NCBI GenBank assembly: GCA_003161535.1
Contig: PMOM01000279.1
Coordinates: forward strand, 1 to 5,764
Direction of reading: 5' to 3'
DNA: 5,764 bases
From: Caulobacteraceae bacterium
GTDB taxonomy: Bacteria > Pseudomonadota > Alphaproteobacteria > Caulobacterales > Caulobacteraceae
Positions within the stretch are counted from its first letter, which is position 1; each line of letters begins with the position of its first letter. Of the stretch, positions 1 to 3,860 are shown in pieces. The notes beneath the pieces were generated by a model that had not been told where the DNA came from, did no database searches, and saw nothing but the letters and a program-made list of their open reading frames with translations. The translations under genes were made by a program, and so were the position numbers.

Positions 1-561
1 GGGGACCGCGTCGCCCTGCTGGGCGCCAATGGCGCGGGCAAGTCGACCTTGCTGAGCCACCTGGCCGGCGCCTGGGAGGGGCGGGCGGCGCACTACGATG
101 GGGCGGCCCCGGTGCGCTTCAACCCCGCCTGCCGGCTGGTCTATTTCAATCAGACTCTGCGCGGCTTGCCTCTGGAGCGCAGCCTGCTCGACTATGTGAC
201 CGACGCCGAGGGGGTCACCGAACGCGAGGCGACGCGCTTCCTCGCTCAGACCGGATTTGCCGTCACCCGCGCGCGCGAACCCATCGGCGTCCTCAGCCAG
301 GGCGAACGAGCGAGACTAATATTTTTGAAAATGAAACTATTGAAGCCGAACTTTTATCTTCTGGATGAACCTACCAGCCATTTGGACATCGAGGGCCAGG
401 AAGAGCTGGAAGCGCAGCTGGAGGAGACGGAGGTGGCCTGCGTCTTTGTCTCCCACGACCGCTATTTCACCCGCACCGCCGCAACGCGCTTCCTGGAGAT
501 TCGCAAGCAGCGCCTGATCGAGGTCGACGACGCCGACAGTTTTTTCGACGCCCAGAGGTGA
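1..561 (+). CDS. ABC-F family ATP-binding protein, C-terminal part (5' end outside window)
   Basis: The reading frame is open from base 1, so the true start is upstream. The visible 186 residues make one nearly complete nucleotide-binding domain: Walker A GANGAGKST at residues 8-16, ABC signature LSQGE at 98-102, Walker B YLLDEP at 119-124 followed by TSHLD, and the switch histidine in VSHDRYF at residue 152. The protein ends about 34 residues after that histidine, which fits the second ATPase domain of a tandem ABC-F protein with no long C-terminal extension. ABC-F proteins are soluble ATPases without membrane domains that usually act at the ribosome; which subgroup this is cannot be told. 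The usual DEPTNHLD reads DEPTSHLD here. Codons between the signature and Walker B are strikingly AT-rich (see findings). The gene converges on the isomerase-like gene, with 7 nt between stop codons. Confidence 0.9.
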   Translation, partial: GDRVALLGANGAGKSTLLSHLAGAWEGRAAHYDGAAPVRFNPACRLVYFNQTLRGLPLERSLLDYVTDAEGVTEREATRFLAQTGFAVTRAREPIGVLSQGERARLIFLKMKLLKPNFYLLDEPTSHLDIEGQEELEAQLEETEVACVFVSHDRYFTRTAATRFLEIRKQRLIEVDDADSFFDAQR

Positions 562-568
562 ACGCCTG

Positions 569-1180
569 TCAGCTCGCGCCGGCGATCGCCTCCTCGACCT
601 GGTCCAGGCGGTCCTTGCCGAAGAACAGCTCGCCGCCGACAAGGAAGCTGGGGCTGCCAAAGACGCCGCGCTCGACCGCGGCGGCGGTGTTGGCGATAAG
701 ACGCTCCTTGATGGCCGGGTCCTGAGTCAGGGCGAGGAGGCGGTCCGCCGGCAGGCCAGCGGCGGCGAGGGTTTCGACAACGACGGCGGTCTCATCCATC
801 TTGCGCCCATCTTCCCACATGGCGGCGAAGACGGCGTCCACGTAGGGCGCGAACAGGTCCAGGGTTCGCGCGGCCACGGCCCCGCGCATGATCATCAGGG
901 TGTTGACCGGAAAATGCGGGTTGACCGAAAATCGCGTCAGAGCGTGGCGGGCGACAAAGCGGCGCGTCTCCAGGGCCTCATAGGCCAGTTTGCTGGGGAT
1001 GCCCGCGTAGGCTTCCATGGGCGAACGGTTGCCGGTGGCCTTGAAGACGCCGCCCAGCAGCACCGGGACGTAGGTGAACAGAACCCCCGTGCGCGCCTCG
1101 ATGGCCGGTATCACCTTGTGGGCGAGATAGGCGTTGGGACTGCCAAAATCGAATAGGAACTGGGCCGCCTCGCGCGCCAT
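569..1180 (-). CDS. 2-hydroxychromene-2-carboxylate isomerase-like protein (DsbA / GST-kappa fold)
   Basis: The 203-residue product has the NahD-like hallmarks: an N-terminal strand plus FDFGSPNAYLA (Ser14 matches the serine that activates glutathione in this family), a helical insertion with FPVNT near 90-94, and a C-terminal thioredoxin-fold end with VFGSPSFLVGGELFFGKDRL near 173-192. Family members isomerise 2-hydroxychromene-2-carboxylate in naphthalene breakdown using glutathione, but most chromosomal copies have unknown substrates. No naphthalene genes are visible, so the substrate is open. The start is the ATG at 1180, which overlaps the upstream SDR stop as TGATG, a typical coupling arrangement. 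GTG (1183) and TTG (1186) lie just upstream in frame and would add one or two residues. It is the last gene of the four-gene cluster. Confidence 0.88.
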   Translation of the reverse strand: MAREAAQFLFDFGSPNAYLAHKVIPAIEARTGVLFTYVPVLLGGVFKATGNRSPMEAYAGIPSKLAYEALETRRFVARHALTRFSVNPHFPVNTLMIMRGAVAARTLDLFAPYVDAVFAAMWEDGRKMDETAVVVETLAAAGLPADRLLALTQDPAIKERLIANTAAAVERGVFGSPSFLVGGELFFGKDRLDQVEEAIAGAS

Positions 1181-1926
1181 CACCAACGCTCGGCGAACGG
1201 GCGAAGATCGAGCTCGAAGGTCCAGGCGTCGCGCGATTGCTGGTGCAGATTCCAGTAGGCCTGGGCGATGGAGGCGGGATCCATCAGTGTGTCGGGCGCC
1301 AGCTCATTCAGGGCCGCCTGGCCCCTGGCCGCGACAATCCGCTGGCGCACGAAGTCGGTGTCGACGCCGGCGTCGATGACCAGATGCGCGACATGGATGT
1401 TCTGGGGGCCAAGCTCCCGGGCCATGGATTGGGCGAGCGCCCGCAGGCCGGCCTTGGCGCTGGCGAAGGCGGCGTAGCCCACGCCGCCGCGCAGCGACGC
1501 GGTCGCGCCGGTGAAGAAGATCGATCCCGCGCCGCGCGGCGCCATTCGCGAAGCCGCCTCGCGCCCGGTGAGGAATCCTCCCTGGCAGGCCATTTCCCAC
1601 ACCTTGCGGAACACCCGGTCAGTGGTTTCCAGCAGGGGAAAGTTCACATTGGCGCCGACATTGAAAATGGCGACTTCCAGCGGCTGATCGGCGTCGGCCT
1701 CAGCCATGAAGGCGGCGACCTGGGCCTCGACGCGGGCGTCGAGGGCGCGCGCTTCGAAGGTTCCGCCCGCCGTCTCGATCCGGGCCTTCAGGCCGGCGAG
1801 CTGCTCGACCCTGCGGCGGCCGCCAAACACCCGGTATCCTTCTTGGGCGAAGCGCTCGGCGATGGCCGCGCCGATGAAGTCGCCCGCGCCGACCAGGGCC
1901 AGAGACGCGCCCCTAGGCTTGACCAT
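1180..1926 (-). CDS. SDR family oxidoreductase with catalytic Tyr replaced by Phe
   Basis: The 248-residue product is a short-chain dehydrogenase/reductase of usual length. The N-terminal cofactor loop reads VGAGDFIG (residues 12-19), followed by GRR (36-38), a pattern often seen with NADP(H). NVGAN (89-93) stands in for the usual NNAG. The active-site serine is Ser144 in TGATAS and the lysine is Lys158 in FASAK. In the classical YxxxK motif the tyrosine position is Phe154, and the helix-4 asparagine is also not evident (EMACQGGF, 111-118). From memory, a subfamily of bacterial SDRs with SMARELGPQNIHVAH-type sequence shares this pattern, so it may be a subfamily trait, not decay. The reaction is unknown. 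The start ATG lies inside the 3' end of the chorismate mutase gene (14-nt overlap); GAGAT about 10 nt upstream is a weak ribosome binding site. Confidence 0.88.
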   Translation of the reverse strand: MVKPRGASLALVGAGDFIGAAIAERFAQEGYRVFGGRRRVEQLAGLKARIETAGGTFEARALDARVEAQVAAFMAEADADQPLEVAIFNVGANVNFPLLETTDRVFRKVWEMACQGGFLTGREAASRMAPRGAGSIFFTGATASLRGGVGYAAFASAKAGLRALAQSMARELGPQNIHVAHLVIDAGVDTDFVRQRIVAARGQAALNELAPDTLMDPASIAQAYWNLHQQSRDAWTFELDLRPFAERW

Positions 1927-2227
1927 CGCGAATGATCTCGTGGTGGCGGATGACTTCCTTGACCAGGAAGTTCAGGAACTTTTCGGCGAATTCGGGCGCC
2001 AGGTCGGCGGTCACGGCCAGGGACCGCAGGCGGGCGATCTGCTGGGCCTCGCGGACGGGGTCGGCGGGGGGAAGGCCGAGACGCGCCTTCAGTTCGCCCA
2101 CCTTGCGCGTGCATTTGAAGCGCTCGGCCAGCAAATGCAGCACGGCGGCGTCGATGTTGTCGATGGAGTGACGCAGCTCAACCAGCTCGGGAGGTGGGTC
2201 GGTCGCCGGGGATTGCGCGTCGGACAT
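1913..2227 (-). CDS. Chorismate mutase, AroQ class (type II)
   Basis: The 104-residue all-helical protein matches monofunctional AroQ chorismate mutases, which convert chorismate to prephenate for phenylalanine and tyrosine synthesis in the cytoplasm. By spacing against the E. coli P-protein mutase domain, the active-site residues are Arg19 (LRHSID), Arg36 (LLAERF), Lys47 (ELKA), Asp56, Arg59 and Glu60 (DPVRE). In the last helix the segment FLVKEVIRHHEII places His or Glu where E. coli has Gln88. No signal peptide, dehydratase or dehydrogenase domain is fused. The ATG start at 2227 is supported by AGGA at 2234-2237, 6 nt upstream. The 3' end overlaps the SDR start by 14 nt, and the DUF3833-like gene ends 54 nt upstream, so it is the second gene of the cluster. 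Confidence 0.9.
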   Translation of the reverse strand: MSDAQSPATDPPPELVELRHSIDNIDAAVLHLLAERFKCTRKVGELKARLGLPPADPVREAQQIARLRSLAVTADLAPEFAEKFLNFLVKEVIRHHEIIRDGQA

Positions 2228-2233
2228 GGCCGT

Positions 2234-2237
2234 TCCT
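2234..2237 (-). promoter_or_regulatory. Ribosome binding site of the chorismate mutase gene
   Basis: The minus strand reads AGGAAC, with AGGA ending 6 nt before the ATG at 2227. It is the clearest Shine-Dalgarno sequence in the cluster. The two downstream genes have only weak ones, which fits their reliance on overlap coupling. Confidence 0.6.
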
Positions 2238-2281
2238 GGTTGCGGGCGATCACGGCCAAGGTCAAGAGCCGGCGCTTAGCG

Positions 2282-2761
2282 TTAGCCCGCCACCCGCCGG
2301 TGAAAGGCGGCCATGGCCGCCATGGGCGCGCCAAACTTGGTGATCTTCACCGCCTTGAGCGCCAGATCGGGCGCCACCAGGGTGAAACGGGTGGTGAATT
2401 TCAGGGACCTCAGGGCCGGGTCGCGCCCGACGGCGCGGTGGAAGGAGACCACATAGTCCTCTCCGACGCGGTGACCGACGATGCCCGAGCCGGCGCTGGA
2501 TTCGGCGACCATGTAGCGACCCTCGCAGCCGGGGGTCATGGTCCAGCGCCAGATGTCCACCTCGCCGTCGTCGTAGGTGAAGGTCTCGTCGAACCGAAGC
2601 GCGCCGTCGGCTTCGCGGCGCGTCCCCAGGGTCAGGATGGTGCATCGGCGGGCGACGCGTCCGGCTACATCACGCACCACGCCGGCGCCCTCCGTGCGAC
2701 CCACGAAGAACGTTTCCGGCCGAAAGCCGGCGTCACTCGCTAAAGGCGTCTTGGCGTCCAA
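2282..2761 (-). CDS. DUF3833-like protein of unknown function
   Basis: The product resembles the DUF3833 family: PETFFVGRTEG (residues 15-25), a middle FDETFTYDDGE (57-67) followed by WRW, and a late KFG (142-144). These recur at similar places in family members. Many gammaproteobacterial members are lipoproteins; this copy shows no signal peptide or lipobox and is predicted cytoplasmic. Function is unknown. The start is uncertain because no ATG is available. I chose the TTG at 2761 (159 residues) because GAGGGG at 2767-2772 lies 5 nt upstream; a TTG at 2809 would add 16 residues but lacks a visible ribosome binding site. It is probably the first gene of the cluster running to 569, although the 54-nt gap to chorismate mutase makes co-transcription less certain than for the other three. 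Confidence 0.75.
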   Translation of the reverse strand: MDAKTPLASDAGFRPETFFVGRTEGAGVVRDVAGRVARRCTILTLGTRREADGALRFDETFTYDDGEVDIWRWTMTPGCEGRYMVAESSAGSGIVGHRVGEDYVVSFHRAVGRDPALRSLKFTTRFTLVAPDLALKAVKITKFGAPMAAMAAFHRRVAG

Positions 2762-2766
2762 CAATT

Positions 2767-2772
2767 CCCCTC
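2767..2772 (-). promoter_or_regulatory. Ribosome binding site that favours the TTG start at 2761
   Basis: The minus strand reads GAGGGG, 5 nt before the second of two adjacent TTG codons (2761). The first TTG (2764) would be only 2 nt away, and the more upstream TTG at 2809 has no comparable purine run. Confidence 0.45.
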
Positions 2773-2899
2773 GCGCGCGAACCGTGGCCAGCGACTCCGG
2801 ACGCGGCAATGACGCCGATTGTCGCGGCCGCTTGGAGAGCCCGGCATTGTCTGCGAAACGATGATACCGCCCGCAATGCTAGGCTCGCTGGGCGCCGAT

Positions 2900-2904
2900 G
2901 GGAA
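2900..2904 (+). promoter_or_regulatory. Ribosome binding site of the PncC/CinA-C gene
   Basis: GGGAA lies 7 nt before the ATG at 2912. It decides between that ATG and the in-frame ATGs at 2861 and 2876, which have no purine-rich leader. Confidence 0.5.
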
Positions 2905-2911
2905 CCCGCCG

Positions 2912-3397
2912 ATGCTAGACGATTTGATGGACGCCGCCGAAAGTCTCGCCGAGCAGATGAAACAACGCCGCGAGACGGTGGCTGTCGCCGAGTCCTCGAC
3001 GGGCGGATTGATCAGCGCCGCCTTGCTCGCCGTGCCCGGCGCCAGCGCCTATTTCCTGGGCGGCGCGGTGGTCTACACCGCCAAGGCGCGCATGAGCCTC
3101 ATGGGCCTGCCCCGCGAAGCGGTGGCCGGCATGCGGTCGGCCAGCGAGCCTTACGCCCTGATCCTGGCTCGCACGGCGCGCGAGAACCTGGGGGCGACCT
3201 GGGGCTTGTCGGAGACCGGCGCGGCCGGCCCAACGGGAAATCCCTACGGTGACGCCGCCGGTCACACCTGCCTGGCGGTATCGGGGCCGGTGGAGATGGC
3301 GATGACGGTGGAGACAGGACAGGCCGATCGCGCCGCCAATATGCAAGCCTTTGCCGCCGCCGCGCTGAAACTGTTGTCGACGGTGCTGGGAGATTAG
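2912..3397 (+). CDS. pncC: CinA C-terminal domain / nicotinamide-nucleotide amidohydrolase (PncC-type)
   Basis: The 161-residue product has the length and motifs of stand-alone CinA-C proteins, which deamidate nicotinamide mononucleotide to nicotinate mononucleotide in the cytoplasmic pyridine nucleotide cycle. AESSTGG (residues 26-32) matches the family's AESCTGG, with Ser28 as the expected nucleophile and Cys replaced by Ser. VVYTAKAR (53-60) matches the conserved tyrosine segment, and GAAGPTGNPYGD (103-114) corresponds to the GxAGPxG loop. There is no N-terminal CinA (MoCF-like) domain. The start at 2912 is supported by a ribosome binding site and by the typical MLDDL opening. In-frame ATGs at 2876 and 2861 and a TTG at 2819 would extend it by up to 31 poorly conserved-looking residues. 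It is divergent from the DUF3833 gene and converges on the secreted-protein gene, with 7 nt between stops. The activity is inferred from family, so the symbol is tentative. Confidence 0.88.
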   Translation: MLDDLMDAAESLAEQMKQRRETVAVAESSTGGLISAALLAVPGASAYFLGGAVVYTAKARMSLMGLPREAVAGMRSASEPYALILARTARENLGATWGLSETGAAGPTGNPYGDAAGHTCLAVSGPVEMAMTVETGQADRAANMQAFAAAALKLLSTVLGD

Positions 3398-3404
3398 GGC
3401 GACG

Positions 3405-3782
3405 CTATTTGCGCCAGTGCGAGCGCGTGTTGATTTGGCCGGCATCCACCGCGATCGTCGCCGAAGTATGGTCGCCAAGCGGAATGCAGGCGGCGCCGCC
3501 GGCTTCGCGGTATCCTCGCGTGCCCACCGCCGCGAAGACCTCGCCGTGCACGCTGCGATCGGGCTTGCCGTCCGCCGTCGTGGCCGGGCCGCCGCACGGG
3601 CCCACCGACCGAACGATGTCATCGCCCCGATCGATCCGATCGCCCAGGTGAAGCAGGCTGCTGGTGGTCGCGGCCGGAGCGTCGCCGGCCGGCCCTCTCG
3701 CCGCCGTGGCGATGGCTTCCTGCGCCGCCGCGCCGGTGGCGAACATGGCCGTGGCGATCACCAGGGGCAGGGCGCGGACCAT
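3405..3782 (-). CDS. Small secreted protein of unknown function, two cysteines
   Basis: The 125-residue product starts with a clear Sec signal peptide: MVRALP, a hydrophobic core (LVIATAMFATG) and an AAA-QE cleavage site after residue 20. The mature part of about 105 residues is low in hydrophobic segments, has two cysteines (63 in GPCGG, 99 in AACIP) that could form a disulfide, a central HGEVFAAVGTRGYRE stretch and a basic tail ending HWRK. I do not recognise a characterised family; it is likely periplasmic and may be lineage-restricted. The start ATG at 3782 is chosen because AGGAG lies 7 nt upstream; another ATG at 3797 would add five residues. A promoter-like sequence sits just upstream. 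Coding is supported by the signal peptide and its matching ribosome binding site, but the frame continues antisense into putA, so a comparison with homologues is needed for certainty. Confidence 0.75.
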   Translation of the reverse strand: MVRALPLVIATAMFATGAAAQEAIATAARGPAGDAPAATTSSLLHLGDRIDRGDDIVRSVGPCGGPATTADGKPDRSVHGEVFAAVGTRGYREAGGAACIPLGDHTSATIAVDAGQINTRSHWRK

Positions 3783-3789
3783 CGACGGA

Positions 3790-3794
3790 CTCCT
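3790..3794 (-). promoter_or_regulatory. Ribosome binding site of the secreted-protein gene
   Basis: The minus strand reads AGGAG, 7 nt before the ATG at 3782. It overlaps the codons just after the alternative ATG at 3797 and so favours the shorter protein, whose signal peptide is also the more normal one. Confidence 0.6.
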
Positions 3795-3805
3795 CATCGG
3801 CAGGA

Positions 3806-3834
3806 ATGATATAGGACCTGCGCGGCGCGGCCAA
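3806..3834 (-). promoter_or_regulatory. Candidate sigma-70-type promoter for the secreted-protein gene
   Basis: The minus strand has TTGGCC (3829-3834) and TATCAT (3806-3811) separated by 17 nt. The -10 box matches TATAAT at five of six positions; the -35 match is weak. Transcription would begin near 3799, giving a leader of under 20 nt before the ATG at 3782. This rests on eye matching alone. Confidence 0.35.
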
Positions 3835-3846
3835 ATTGCGTCATCC

Positions 3847-3851
3847 AAGAG
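3847..3851 (+). promoter_or_regulatory. Weak ribosome binding site of putA
   Basis: AAGAG lies 9 nt before the TTG at 3861. It is the only purine-rich stretch upstream of the first possible start, and an in-frame TGA at 3852 excludes anything further upstream. Confidence 0.35.
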
Positions 3852-3860
3852 TGAAACCGA

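Noticed and set aside
581..590. A 10-bp perfect palindrome GGCGATCGCC near the 3' end of the isomerase-like gene, considered as a repeat or binding site.
   Set aside because: It is a single copy within coding sequence in a GC-rich genome where such words are common, and has no T-run to act as a terminator.
1237..1935. A plus-strand open frame opposite the SDR gene.
   Set aside because: It is the antisense of a well-supported SDR with family motifs and shows no motif, signal or start context of its own.
1706..2743. A long plus-strand open frame opposite the SDR, chorismate mutase and DUF3833-like genes.
   Set aside because: It crosses three recognisable minus-strand genes and their boundaries, its translation is low-complexity and matches nothing, and GC-rich codon use on the real strand explains the absence of stops.
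2847..2882. TTGTCT followed by GCTAGG considered as a forward promoter for the PncC gene.
   Set aside because: The spacing is too long for either the standard or the Caulobacter-type arrangement, and the box matches are poor.
3398..3416. GGCG...CGCC stem considered as a terminator at the PncC/secreted-protein junction.
   Set aside because: Only four base pairs form, with a 10-nt loop and no T-run.
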